NCBI GenBank assembly: GCA_017416145.1
Contig: JAFQDD010000001.1
Coordinates: forward strand, 62,001 to 126,000
Source of the DNA: Spirochaetaceae bacterium
Lineage (GTDB): Bacteria; Spirochaetota; Spirochaetia; Treponematales; Treponemataceae
Length of the DNA stretch: 64,000 nt
Reading direction: 5' to 3'
The notes beneath the pieces were generated by a model. It ran no database searches. It worked only from the letters and a program-made list of their open reading frames with translations, and had not been told where the DNA came from. Below, one piece after another: positions 1 to 9,959 of the stretch. Numbering within the stretch: position 1 is the stretch's first letter; each line of letters begins with the position of its first letter. Both the position numbers and the translations under genes were made by a program.

Positions 1-2444
1 TTTTTGCTTTTGTAATCAACAATGTATAAATCTTCATCCTTTGCCAAAACCAAGTCAATTATCCCAGTGATATACACATCAAGTGGCAAATTTGGATTTT
101 TTGAAGCATCTTCAAACTCGAGTTTTTTTGTCAAAGAATATTCGGTTTCATACACTTTAAATCCTGCATACTTTTGGGTAAAATCTTTTAAGAATTCAAC
201 AAGTTTTTTATGGATTTCAATTTTTTGAGTTTCCAAAATCTTTTTATTAATAAAGTTAGAATCATATTCACTCACAACTTGATTCAACAAAGCAGAAACC
301 AATTTTTCGCCATCATCCAATACTTGAAAATCCACAATTTCAGCTTTTTTATATTTATTAAAATACAATTCTAAAACTTTATGTAAGATTTTTCCTGTAT
401 CCAAAGAACTTAACTCTGCTTTTTCTCTTTCATTGTAAATTCCCAAAATATTTCCAAAAAGCATTTTTTTCGGACATTCATAAAAACTTTTCATAGAAGT
501 TGCAGAAATAATCACTTTATTCCCAGAAATAAAATAATTATCAATTAACTTTTGAGTTTCTTCATTTATTGTACCTGTTGATAAGAGAGCATCTTGGCTT
601 GTCATTTTCCAGTTTTCAAAGTTTGATTTTTGCCTTGCAGTAATTTTGTCCAATTTTTCTTTTTTGCCAAGCCAAAAATCTTTTTCACCTTGAACAATGT
701 CATAAATTCCCAAATCTTGGATTTGTTCCGCTTTTTCTTCATCCAACAAACTGTGAATAATACTGTACCCAGAATAGGAAAAAGTTGATGCAGAAAAATA
801 GCTTGATTTATAACTATTTCGTAAATACATTTCCATATAAACCGCAGAAATATCAGAATCCACAACTTCAAACTGATTTTTTAGGTTTTTCGGCATAAAA
901 CTTAACCGAGGGAAAACTACAGAAAGATTTTTCTGAGTAGCATTTGGAATAATATGCAAATCAAAAGGAGCCGCAGCTGCAACCCGATATGGATAAATTC
1001 CCACACCCAAATTTTTTGGTTTGGCCAAATATTCTTTTTCTGTAATGTAATCCACAAAAAAATCAAAACAAGATGGCAAAGTCAAACCAAAAAAGTTTTT
1101 ATCCTCTTCCAAAGACAATAAAATAGATAATTCCGAAACAATACGCCCCAAAATATCATTTGTTTCTTTTTGAAGCTCACTAACAGGAGTGTCTTGGTTT
1201 TCCAAATTGATTTCTTCAAAAAAATAAGTCCTAAATTTCCAATAATTTCCCAACAATTCTTTAAAACTTGCTGAATTACAAAGAGCTAAAATTTTATCCC
1301 GAAGAGTAATGTAATATTTTTTAATTTTATTATCGTTATCAACTTTTTCAAAAGCCATATCAAAAGGATATTTTGTTTGTCCATTTTCATCAAAAGAACA
1401 CAAACAATTATTTTTTATACCAAAATTGATTAAACCTTGATTCAAACCAGGACTTTTCCAAAACAAACTTTCATTAGTTAATAGGTTTTGAATTGATGCA
1501 AAAGAAAATCCACTTTCATAACAATCTTTTAGAGAAGCAAACAATCTTCCAGAAAGATATTTTCCCATAGATTTTCCAATACGAGTCGTATAGGGAATCC
1601 CATATTTTTCTAATTCTCGCTGAATATAAGGCAAAAAGTTATCACTATCCGTAAGACTGATTGCCATTTTTTCATACGAAATATTATCAATTTCGTGAGA
1701 CTTTTTAATAAAAAGCATTAACTGATGGATTTCCTGAGCAGAATTTTCAAAAAACTTCGCCTTAGGTTTTTCAAAAGACTTTTCATCACTCTGAAGTTTT
1801 TCCAAAGTTATCAATTTAATGTGAGAACTAGATGACAACAATTCCTTATATTCTTCAAAATCACTTAAACTTTCTGGAAAAAATATAATGTAATTTTTCC
1901 CTTCATCAGCAAAAGGAGGAGTTTCCCAAGCCGAATCAAAAAGATTATTTTCCTCTAAAAAAGAAGCATATTCTTCATAAAGTGCAAAATAATCCTCTTC
2001 GATTGGCGAAGCCTCTTCTCGAGTTTTTTTCAAAAAGTATTTTTTCTTCCATAAAGCCAGTTGGGGCAAAATTTTTACAATCCAATTTGCAAAAGATTGG
2101 GAAAATTCTGCATATTCAGTGGAAATCAGTTCTTGAAAAAGAGGTTTTTCATTGTTTTTTATCAGATTTTTATTTTTTTCGATTATGTTAATAGCAAAAA
2201 TCTTTCTCATAATCGACGGAATAATATCCTTGTCTTGTCGCGTGGATTTTATAGACGATGTTTTAAACTTATCCCAAGACAAAAATCTTTCCTTTGGCAA
2301 AGCCTTTGGATAAGGAAGATTTTTCTCAAAACTATCGGTAATGATTTTTTCAAGCCACAAATCAGCAGCAATTTCAGTAGGAAAAATAAAATAAGTATTT
2401 TCATCAAAAATATACTTTAAAATAATATCAGATATTTCTTTCAT
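1..2444 (-). CDS. AddB/RexB-like PD-(D/E)XK nuclease, C-terminus cut by window edge
   Basis: The reverse frame is open from an ATG at 2444 to the window edge, giving about 814 codons, and continues outside. The far end holds a PD-(D/E)XK nuclease signature: a Gly-Ile-Ile-Asp segment, then the Val-Asp-Tyr-Lys-Ser-Lys motif at positions 3-20. About 150 residues earlier a lone Cys in a Ser-Phe-Tyr-Glu-Cys-Pro context resembles the first ligand of the AddB-type 4Fe-4S cluster; the other three cysteines would lie outside the window. The upstream part is helicase-like and has no Walker A that I can see, as in AddB. The expected role is processing of DNA ends for recombination with an AddA helicase partner. 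The start follows a short AT-rich gap with no strong ribosome binding site. Family assignment is fairly safe; the AddB name is less so. Confidence 0.75.
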   Translation of the reverse strand, partial: MKEISDIILKYIFDENTYFIFPTEIAADLWLEKIITDSFEKNLPYPKALPKERFLSWDKFKTSSIKSTRQDKDIIPSIMRKIFAINIIEKNKNLIKNNEKPLFQELISTEYAEFSQSFANWIVKILPQLALWKKKYFLKKTREEASPIEEDYFALYEEYASFLEENNLFDSAWETPPFADEGKNYIIFFPESLSDFEEYKELLSSSSHIKLITLEKLQSDEKSFEKPKAKFFENSAQEIHQLMLFIKKSHEIDNISYEKMAISLTDSDNFLPYIQRELEKYGIPYTTRIGKSMGKYLSGRLFASLKDCYESGFSFASIQNLLTNESLFWKSPGLNQGLINFGIKNNCLCSFDENGQTKYPFDMAFEKVDNDNKIKKYYITLRDKILALCNSASFKELLGNYWKFRTYFFEEINLENQDTPVSELQKETNDILGRIVSELSILLSLEEDKNFFGLTLPSCFDFFVDYITEKEYLAKPKNLGVGIYPYRVAAAAPFDLHIIPNATQKNLSVVFPRLSFMPKNLKNQFEVVDSDISAVYMEMYLRNSYKSSYFSASTFSYSGYSIIHSLLDEEKAEQIQDLGIYDIVQGEKDFWLGKKEKLDKITARQKSNFENWKMTSQDALLSTGTINEETQKLIDNYFISGNKVIISATSMKSFYECPKKMLFGNILGIYNEREKAELSSLDTGKILHKVLELYFNKYKKAEIVDFQVLDDGEKLVSALLNQVVSEYDSNFINKKILETQKIEIHKKLVEFLKDFTQKYAGFKVYETEYSLTKKLEFEDASKNPNLPLDVYITGIIDLVLAKDEDLYIVDYKSK

Positions 2445-2543
2445 AAGTAATATTATAGTCTATTTTGTGAAACTTGTTTAATAAAATTAAGGGATTTATG
2501 TTTTTTTAGTAAATTTATAAAATATTTAAAATTTGAAAATTAC

Positions 2544-2582
2544 AAAAAAAAAGCTAACTCATCAAATTGATGAATTAGCTTT
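2544..2582 (-). terminator. Rho-independent terminator after tRNA-Asn
   Basis: A 15-16 bp stem with one G-T pair (arms 2550-2565 and 2567-2582, minimal loop) is followed on the minus strand by a run of eight or more T. It sits directly 3' of tRNA-Asn. Confidence 0.8.
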
Positions 2583-2585
2583 ATG

Positions 2586-2658
2586 CTCCCCCGCCAGGGC
2601 TTGAACCAGGGACCCACAGATTAACAGTCTGTTGCTCTACCGACTGAGCTACAGGGGA
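2586..2658 (-). tRNA. tRNA-Asn (GTT)
   Basis: The reverse strand folds into a 73-nt cloverleaf. It has a 7-bp acceptor stem (one G-T), a D stem GCTC/GAGC, an anticodon stem ACAGA/TCTGT around loop CTGTTAA with anticodon GTT, a 5-nt variable loop and a T loop TTCAAGC. The T stem CCTGG/CCTGG contains one T-T mismatch at 51-63. The discriminator is G and CCA is not encoded. A strong terminator follows. Confidence 0.95.
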
Positions 2659-2757
2659 ATGTTCTCGAGTTCTCACTCGCAACGAAAACTATAATATATA
2701 ATATAAAAAAAATTGTCAATAGAGTTAAGCTATTTTTGTTAAAAAAATCTTAATATC

Positions 2758-2812
2758 AAAAAAAAGGAGCAAACATCCCACTGGCGAAAAATCACCAACA
2801 GAAGTTTGCTCC
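2758..2812 (-). terminator. Terminator of the mgl operon
   Basis: On the minus strand, 24 nt after the mglC stop, outer arms GGAGCAAAC/GTTTGCTCC enclose an inner stem TGGTGA/TCGCCA. The structure ends in a run of eight T, so it is an intrinsic terminator closing mglBAC. Confidence 0.85.
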
Positions 2813-2836
2813 CTGTTCTAGTTTATACGCTAAAAA

Positions 2837-4546
2837 TTATTTGCGTTTTAGGTATTTAACACTGTCTAATGCAACAGCTGCAATAATGATAAATCCTTTG
2901 AACACGAATTGTAAGTTTGTATCAATTCCAAGGAAGGTTAGACAATAGGTTAAACTTGTAAAGATGATAACACCGATTACAGCTCCACCAATTTTACCAA
3001 TACCACCATTAAAAGAAATACCACCAACAACACAAGCTGCAATAGCATCAAGTTCGTATCCCTGTCCAGTACCAGCACTAGCATTTGCTTTGAAAGCTTC
3101 TAGGAAGGCACCACAACCGTAGAAAATACCAGCCATGATAAATACACCCATTGTTACTTTGAAAACGCTAATACCACTTACTGCAGCAGCTTCAGAGTTT
3201 CCACCAACTGCGTACATATTTTTTCCGAAAGTTGTTTTATTCCAAATAAACCAAGCAACGATAATTGCGATTACAGCAGGAATAATCAATTTTGGGAAGG
3301 TGATTAACTGTCCATTTATTACACCTAAAATCCAGCGACCACCAATTAAATCTTTGATTGTTGAGTCAATTGAACCAACTGGAGTTCCACTTGTTCCGAA
3401 GAATAGTAAACCGTAGATAATCAATTGAGATGCCAATGTTGAAATAAATGGGTGGATTTTTAATTTTGCGGTAAATACACCAGCAAAACAGCTAAATGCC
3501 ACACAGAGAATTACAGAAAGAGATAGAGCCATCAACAATCGAACAATCATTGGAATAGCTGTAAAATCCCAAGGTCCCATTCCAAAGAATGTTACAATGT
3601 TCATACCTGGGTGCAAAATCAAACCTGTTACAACAGCACCAAGAGCAACCATACGACAAATACTCAAGTCTGTACCAGCAAGTAGGATAAGTCCTGCAAC
3701 ACCAAGAGCGTAGAACATACGAGTTGAAGATTGTTCCAAAATTGTCAAAATGTTTGGCAAGGAGAACAATGTTCCGTTTCCAGAAATTGGAGCAACGATA
3801 ATACAAACAATAAAGAAAACCGCAATAGCAAGATACAATCCATTATCAAGTAAGAATTTTGACAATTTAAACTTGTAGATATAATCTTTAAATCCCATTG
3901 CCATATCTTCAGAAAGTTTTGTTTTTCCATTTCTGAGATTTCTGTTCATTTGAACATGGTCAACTGAAACTTGATTTTTTGTATCCTTACATTTGTCAGA
4001 ATTTGTTAAGTATTCTTTTTTTGCATCAAACAAAGCAGACTTATATTCTGTATTTTTGATTGCCTTTTCTTCTGGACTTTGAACGTTTTCAAGCAATTTA
4101 TCAAAAGACGAAGCAATTTTTGCACAACTACTATCATAGTTATTCTTGATTTTTACAAGTTTTTCATTTTCTTCTTTGTTTACTTGCTTTGAATACACCT
4201 TGTACAAAGCATTAGAATATGCAACTGCTTCTTTTGAATATTTTGCATCTTCAGCTTTGTTTGCAGCAACAACAGTTTTAGCCTTTTCAATTTCAGCTTT
4301 GTATCCTTCAATTAAAGAAGTTTTTTCAGCTGGTTCTAGCATACGGTTTTTCTTTGTTGCCACAATTTGTTGATTTAATTCTTCTACACGATGAACACCA
4401 TCTTTTCGAAGTTCTGTTAATAAATCTGTGTACTTTATGAGCAACTCATCTTCATTGAAAGAACTAATTTTTGCACCAGAAGCAAGTTCTTTTTCCTTTG
4501 CAACCTTTAATTGCTCAATTTCTTGTTTTAATGTATTTATATCCAT
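2837..4546 (-). CDS. mglC: Galactose/methyl-galactoside ABC transporter permease MglC with long N-terminal extension
   Basis: This is the inner-membrane permease of a sugar ABC importer (BPD_transp_2 / RbsC-MglC family). Residues from about 235 to 569 hold 8-10 hydrophobic segments and the Gly-rich permease signature typical of MglC, for example the GGNSEAAAVSGI stretch. The protein has 569 residues, whereas MglC is usually about 330-400, because residues 1-230 are an extra charged, Lys/Glu/Ala-rich, probably coiled-coil domain with no obvious signal. The start at 4546 is supported by GAGG eight bases upstream and by position 11 bp after the mglA stop, so the extension is not a start-choice artefact. 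It is the last gene of mglB-mglA-mglC and is followed by a terminator. The role of the extension is unknown. Confidence 0.9.
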   Translation of the reverse strand: MDINTLKQEIEQLKVAKEKELASGAKISSFNEDELLIKYTDLLTELRKDGVHRVEELNQQIVATKKNRMLEPAEKTSLIEGYKAEIEKAKTVVAANKAEDAKYSKEAVAYSNALYKVYSKQVNKEENEKLVKIKNNYDSSCAKIASSFDKLLENVQSPEEKAIKNTEYKSALFDAKKEYLTNSDKCKDTKNQVSVDHVQMNRNLRNGKTKLSEDMAMGFKDYIYKFKLSKFLLDNGLYLAIAVFFIVCIIVAPISGNGTLFSLPNILTILEQSSTRMFYALGVAGLILLAGTDLSICRMVALGAVVTGLILHPGMNIVTFFGMGPWDFTAIPMIVRLLMALSLSVILCVAFSCFAGVFTAKLKIHPFISTLASQLIIYGLLFFGTSGTPVGSIDSTIKDLIGGRWILGVINGQLITFPKLIIPAVIAIIVAWFIWNKTTFGKNMYAVGGNSEAAAVSGISVFKVTMGVFIMAGIFYGCGAFLEAFKANASAGTGQGYELDAIAACVVGGISFNGGIGKIGGAVIGVIIFTSLTYCLTFLGIDTNLQFVFKGFIIIAAVALDSVKYLKRK

Positions 4547-4557
4547 AGTTTAACCTC

Positions 4558-6111
4558 TTATAGATATTTTGCAGAAAGTCTTAATAGAGTTTCTTGGTCG
4601 GTTTCTGATGTATTTACAATACCTGCCAATTTATGATTTGACATAACGGCAATACGATTTGTAATACCCAAAATCTCTGGCATTTCACTGGAAACAACGA
4701 TAATAGTTTTTCCTTCTTTTGCCATCTTGATAATCAACTGGTAGATTTCGTATTTTGCACCAACGTCAATACCACGTGTTGGCTCGTCTAGCAAGAAAAC
4801 ATCAGGAGAGCGTTCCATCCACTTCCCAATAATTACTTTTTGTTGATTTCCACCACTCAAAGAAGTAATTAATTCATCTGCTGAAACACACTTTGTGTGC
4901 ATTAACTTGATTTCACGATTGGCAGCTTCCCTCATTTTCACATTTGAAAGAATACCATTAGTTTTGTAACTATCAAGATTTGTAATTGTAGTGTTAAACT
5001 CGATAGAAGCCTTACCAAACATTCCGTTTAGTTTTCTTTCTTCTGTTACTAACGCAAAGTTGTAATCCATTGCATCTCTACTGCTATTAAAGCGAAGAGA
5101 TTTTCCTGCAAGGATAATTTCACCAGAAGCGATTGTTCTAACACCAAACATTGATTCTAGCAATTCACTTCGACCAGCTCCAACAAGACCATAAAGTCCA
5201 AATATTTCCCCTTTACGCACTGTAAATGAAATATCTTCAAGAACTGGATCATACATTGTAGAAAGATTTCGCACTTCTAGATAATCTTCTCCTGGGACAT
5301 TGTCTACATCTGGGAAACGCTTGTCCAAAGAACGACCAACCATTGCAGCGATAAGTTCGTTCATATCAGCATCTTTTTGCTTTTTCTCTAGAACTCGCAC
5401 TTCTCCTGCAGAAAGATTATCACCAGCCACAGAGTTGATTTCCTTTTGCAAAACCATGTTTCCATCTCGAAGAACAGCAACTTCATCACAAATCTGGAAA
5501 ATTTCATCCATTTTGTGAGAAATATATACAAAGGAAACACCTTTTTTCTTTAGATTATTTACAATTGAAAATAGTTTTTCAACTTCGTTTTCTGTTAAAG
5601 ATGATGTAGGTTCATCTAGTACGATAATTTTTGCATCATAAGACACAGCTTTCGCAATTTCTACCATCTGACGCTGAGAAACAGACATCGTTCTCATAAT
5701 GGTATTTGGATTAACATTCATACTCAAAGACGCAAACAGTTTATTTGCATCCTTTAACATTTTGTGTTCATCAATCACACCAAAATTCGTAGGATATCTT
5801 CCTAAAAACAAGTTATCTGTTACCGTTCTGTCCAAACATTGATTTAATTCTTGGTGAACCATGGCTACACCACTTTCAAGAGCCTCTTTTGGATTCTTAA
5901 AATCGATTGGTTTGCCTTCTAATAAAATTTGACCTTCATCTTTTGCATAAATTCCAAAAAGACACTTCATCATTGTGGACTTTCCAGCACCATTTTCGCC
6001 CATAAGTCCCAATACAGAGCCTTTTTTTATTGTAAGATTTATACCATTCAAAACCTTATTCTTAGCAAAAGACTTAGATAAATTCTTAAGTTCAAGAACA
6101 ATTTCGGCCAT
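4558..6111 (-). CDS. mglA: Galactose/methyl-galactoside import ATP-binding protein MglA
   Basis: This 517-residue double-cassette ATPase powers MglC. The first cassette has Walker A GENGAGKST at about residue 38, an unusual signature MSVSQRQ and Walker B IIVLDEPTSS. The second has the degenerate Walker A GLVGAGRSE characteristic of MglA/RbsA, then signature LSGGNQQK and Walker B VFLLDEPTRG. Length matches the family. The start is preceded by AAGGGAAAGA. It lies between mglB (separated by two hairpins) and mglC (11-bp gap). Family knowledge places it at the cytoplasmic face of the importer; galactose versus glucose or ribose specificity cannot be read from the ATPase. Confidence 0.95.
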   Translation of the reverse strand: MAEIVLELKNLSKSFAKNKVLNGINLTIKKGSVLGLMGENGAGKSTMMKCLFGIYAKDEGQILLEGKPIDFKNPKEALESGVAMVHQELNQCLDRTVTDNLFLGRYPTNFGVIDEHKMLKDANKLFASLSMNVNPNTIMRTMSVSQRQMVEIAKAVSYDAKIIVLDEPTSSLTENEVEKLFSIVNNLKKKGVSFVYISHKMDEIFQICDEVAVLRDGNMVLQKEINSVAGDNLSAGEVRVLEKKQKDADMNELIAAMVGRSLDKRFPDVDNVPGEDYLEVRNLSTMYDPVLEDISFTVRKGEIFGLYGLVGAGRSELLESMFGVRTIASGEIILAGKSLRFNSSRDAMDYNFALVTEERKLNGMFGKASIEFNTTITNLDSYKTNGILSNVKMREAANREIKLMHTKCVSADELITSLSGGNQQKVIIGKWMERSPDVFLLDEPTRGIDVGAKYEIYQLIIKMAKEGKTIIVVSSEMPEILGITNRIAVMSNHKLAGIVNTSETDQETLLRLSAKYL

Positions 6112-6130
6112 ATTATCTTTCCCTTAAAAA

Positions 6131-6174
6131 AAAGTTAAAAAAAATACCTGCAAAACATAGGCAATTTGCAGGTA
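6131..6174 (-). terminator. Second intercistronic hairpin between mglB and mglA
   Basis: Arms TACCTGCAAA (6145-6154) and TTTGCAGGTA (6165-6174) form a 10-bp stem. On the minus strand it is followed by T8, AAC and another T-rich tract just before the mglA ribosome binding site. It may act as a partial terminator or an mRNA stabiliser. Confidence 0.6.
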
Positions 6175-6183
6175 ATCCAGTAG

Positions 6184-6213
6184 AAAAACTGGTAGAGAAG
6201 TATTCTCTACCAG
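6184..6213 (-). terminator. First intercistronic hairpin after mglB
   Basis: A perfect 11-bp stem CTGGTAGAGAA/TTCTCTACCAG (6189-6213) with a 3-nt loop is followed by T5 on the minus strand, 10 nt after the mglB stop. It probably attenuates transcription or protects the mglB 3' end so that the binding protein is made in excess. Confidence 0.7.
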
Positions 6214-6223
6214 CTAAAACGTA

Positions 6224-7462
<1,239 letters not shown>

Positions 7463-7479
7463 CTATGTTTGCGTATTTC

Positions 7480-7491
7480 GTGTTCGATAAC
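7480..7491 (-). promoter_or_regulatory. LacI-type operator at mglB promoter
   Basis: The near-palindrome GTGTTCGATAAC lies just downstream of the mglB -10 box. It shares the GTGT(A/T)CGA(A/T)AC pattern with the site in front of the divergent lacI gene and has the central CG typical of LacI-family operators. Confidence 0.65.
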
Positions 7492-7502
7492 GCTCATATC
7501 TT

Positions 7503-7532
7503 ATTATTAACCCCTGTATTCCCTTTTGTCAA
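7503..7532 (-). promoter_or_regulatory. mglB promoter
   Basis: On the minus strand a perfect -35 TTGACA (7527-7532) is separated by 18 bp from -10 AATAAT (7503-7508). Transcription should start near 7496, giving about 70 nt of leader with the operator inside the initially transcribed region. The rest of 7533-7650 is AT-rich with no feature I can name. Confidence 0.7.
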
Positions 7533-7650
7533 ATTTTATTTCACTTTTTTTTATTATTGTTTTTTACGATTTTAATTATAAATAATATAAACAATTATAA
7601 AAATCAACGCGTGTTGTTTTTCACATAAATTAACAAAAATAAAAAAAATC

Positions 7651-7696
7651 TTGCATTTTTTTCATTGTCAGTTTATCCTATTTTGTGTACGAACAC
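7651..7696 (+). promoter_or_regulatory. Promoter and operator of the mgl-linked lacI gene
   Basis: TTGCAT (7651-7656), a 17-bp spacer and TATCCT (7674-7679) form a plausible promoter. It is followed at once by the palindrome GTGTACGAACAC (7685-7696), which matches the mglB operator. The arrangement predicts autorepression together with control of mglBAC. Confidence 0.6.
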
Positions 7697-7716
7697 GAAA
7701 ACTTTTAAGGGAATTT

Positions 7717-8724
7717 ATGACTTTACAAGAAATCGCACAAGCTGCAGGAGTTTCTACAGGAACTGTTGACAGAGTTTTACATAATAGAAAAGGTGTTTCT
7801 CAAAAAACAAAAGAAAAAATCCAAGCAATTATTGAAGAAAATGGATATGAGCCAAATTTTATTGCACGGCAACTAAAAAACAATAAAACTCTAAAAATTG
7901 GCATTTTATTGCCAAAGTTAGGTAGTGGTTGTGGATATTATGCTGCATTACTTGACGGCATGAAAAATCAACAAAAACGTTTTTTACCTTTCAAAGTTGA
8001 TTTGATGATAGAAGAATTTGACCGCTTAAAACCTTTGGACGCTGTAAAAAAAGGAGCAAAACTAATTTCTGAAAAAGTTGACGGTTTGATTGCAGCTCCT
8101 GTTGTTCAAGAAGATTTTTACGAGCTTATTCCTCATTTACATAGCATTCCGTATATTTTCGTAGATAGCCCTTTAAATTATCCTGGAGCAATATCCACTA
8201 TTGTGCAAAACCCTTATAAAAGCGGATATTGTGCTGCTAGAGTAATGAAAATGCTACAAGGCAGCGGAACTTTTGCTTGTATCAAAATGTATGACAATGC
8301 TTACAACTTACTAGAACGAGCAAGAGGATTTTTGGATTTTTTCAATCACGATTCTGGCTCAAAAGTACTGGATGTAGTATGTGATGATTTTACAGAAATG
8401 GGCTTGTACAGTTTTTTAGAAGATTTTTATACAGCTCACAAAGATTTAAAAGGTATTTTTATTCCTCACGCAGAAGTTCAACTTGCTACTTATTACCTTG
8501 TGAATAATGGCTTGAAAAACAAAATCGCTTTGATTGGATTTGACTGCGTTCCTCAAAACAAACAAGCTCTTTTAGAAGGAACAATTGATTGTTTAATCGG
8601 ACAAAGGCCAGAATCCCAAGGTGAAGAAGCTGTCAGACAACTTTATCAGCATATTATGTTTCACCAAGATATTCCACGAGAGGTAAATATGCCTATCGAT
8701 ATCTTTTTCCGTGAAAACATATAA
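7717..8724 (+). CDS. LacI-family sugar-responsive repressor, probably of mglBAC
   Basis: This 335-residue protein starts with a LacI helix-turn-helix (MTLQEIAQAAGVSTGTVDRV) and continues as a periplasmic-binding-like effector domain (from about residue 60). I chose ATG 7717 because the HTH begins there and AAGGG precedes it; an upstream in-frame ATG at 7651 would lie on the -35 box. It is transcribed away from mglB, and matching operator palindromes stand in front of both genes. From context it should sense the sugar carried by MglBAC, and its exact effector is not visible. Confidence 0.9.
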   Translation: MTLQEIAQAAGVSTGTVDRVLHNRKGVSQKTKEKIQAIIEENGYEPNFIARQLKNNKTLKIGILLPKLGSGCGYYAALLDGMKNQQKRFLPFKVDLMIEEFDRLKPLDAVKKGAKLISEKVDGLIAAPVVQEDFYELIPHLHSIPYIFVDSPLNYPGAISTIVQNPYKSGYCAARVMKMLQGSGTFACIKMYDNAYNLLERARGFLDFFNHDSGSKVLDVVCDDFTEMGLYSFLEDFYTAHKDLKGIFIPHAEVQLATYYLVNNGLKNKIALIGFDCVPQNKQALLEGTIDCLIGQRPESQGEEAVRQLYQHIMFHQDIPREVNMPIDIFFRENI

Positions 8725-8799
8725 AGATTACTCTGTAATATTTTAATATAATGTATAGATTTTCCACATTCAATACTTTATTATTCTGGAGATTTTTGA

Positions 8800-8811
8800 T
8801 ATATTAGAAAA
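8800..8811 (+). promoter_or_regulatory. Extended -10 box next to DUF362 start
   Basis: TGATATATT ends six bases before the ATG at 8812 and no ribosome binding site fits between, so the mRNA is probably leaderless. Confidence 0.55.
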
Positions 8812-9930
8812 ATGACAACTACAGTATCTTTGGAAAAATGTTCCGAATATCAATTTGATTCCGTTTATGCAGCTCTAAAAAATTTGGTAAAAAATGTTCC
8901 ACCACCAGATGTGAGTGGAAAAACAGTTTTACTTAAACCAAATATTCTTTCTCCAAAAAAACCAGAGTTTGCTATTTGTACTCATCCTGTAGTTGTGGGA
9001 GCTGCGGTAAAGCTCTTTTTGAAATTGGGAGCAAAGAAAGTTTTAGTTGGAGAAAGTCCTGCAACTGCAAATCCTACATCAGCAGCAAAAGCAACAGGAA
9101 TGTATAGCCAAATTATTGATAACGGCGGTGAATGGGTAGAGTTTAGCGACCAAGTAAATGTAGATTGTCCAAATGGGAAATTGGTAAAATCTTTTGAATT
9201 TGCTTCCCCTTTTGCAGATGCTGATATCGTAGTTTCTCTTTCAAAATTAAAAACTCATCAATTTATGTCCTACACAGGAGCAATGAAAAATCTTTTTGGT
9301 TTAGTTGTGGGATTAAAAAAAGCCAAAACCCACTACCGATTTTCAAACAAACAAGATTTTGCAGCTTATCTAACGGACTTAAATCTTGCAGCAAATCCTC
9401 AATACGCAATCATGGACGCCATTGTTGGTATGGAAGGTCCTGGTGGACCTGGAAACGGAGACCCAGTTCAACTTGGATTTTTAGCTGCTTCGGACAATAT
9501 TCTAGCTTTAGACTGGACTTGTGCTTCTATTGTTGGTTACAATCCAATGCAAATTCCAAACTTAAAAGACGCTTTAGAAAGAAAACACTGGTTAAACTCC
9601 CCAGAAGAAATAAAAACTGTTGGGGCTTCCATAAAAGAAATTACTCCCAAAAACTTTAAGATTGTAAAAGAATCTGCTGCCTCCACAACATTGCAACATA
9701 TGTTACCAAACTGGTTAAACTCTTTGGCAACTTTTATTTTTGTAAAGACACCTAGATTTAACCCAAAAAAATGTATAAAATGTGGAAAATGTGCAGAAAT
9801 TTGTCCGCCACAGATTTTAAGTTTTAATCAAGATAAAAAAATCGTAATGAGCGACAAGAAAAAATGCCTACATTGCTTTTGCTGTCATGAGATTTGCCCC
9901 GTAGAAGCTATTACTTTGCATAAATTTTAA
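8812..9930 (+). CDS. DUF362 iron-sulphur protein
   Basis: This 372-residue protein has a DUF362 domain over residues 1-300, with the conserved stretch LSKLKTHQFMSYTGAMKNLF near 145-165. The C-terminus is a two-cluster ferredoxin domain, Cys-x2-Cys-x2-Cys-x3-Cys-Pro starting near residue 320 and again near 350. It has no signal peptide and so is probably cytoplasmic. The gene sits 29 bp before metF and then metH on the same strand. DUF362 proteins have no settled function; electron transfer to MetF or reactivation of the cobalamin of MetH are possibilities from context only. Its start is six bases after an extended -10 box. Confidence 0.85.
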   Translation: MTTTVSLEKCSEYQFDSVYAALKNLVKNVPPPDVSGKTVLLKPNILSPKKPEFAICTHPVVVGAAVKLFLKLGAKKVLVGESPATANPTSAAKATGMYSQIIDNGGEWVEFSDQVNVDCPNGKLVKSFEFASPFADADIVVSLSKLKTHQFMSYTGAMKNLFGLVVGLKKAKTHYRFSNKQDFAAYLTDLNLAANPQYAIMDAIVGMEGPGGPGNGDPVQLGFLAASDNILALDWTCASIVGYNPMQIPNLKDALERKHWLNSPEEIKTVGASIKEITPKNFKIVKESAASTTLQHMLPNWLNSLATFIFVKTPRFNPKKCIKCGKCAEICPPQILSFNQDKKIVMSDKKKCLHCFCCHEICPVEAITLHKF

Positions 9931-9959
9931 ATTAACCATGAAACCATGGAAGGCAAAAA

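Noticed and set aside
602-871. 89-codon reverse reading frame
   Set aside because: It is in another frame inside the AddB-like gene, whose frame is continuous and carries recognisable motifs.
2586-2658. Possible tRNA pseudogene because of the T-stem mismatch
   Set aside because: All other stems, the anticodon loop and the T loop are intact, and a terminator follows. A single T-T mismatch is tolerated.
7651-7716. Upstream ATG for the mgl-linked lacI
   Set aside because: It sits on the -35 box of the predicted promoter and would add 22 residues before the HTH that the family lacks.
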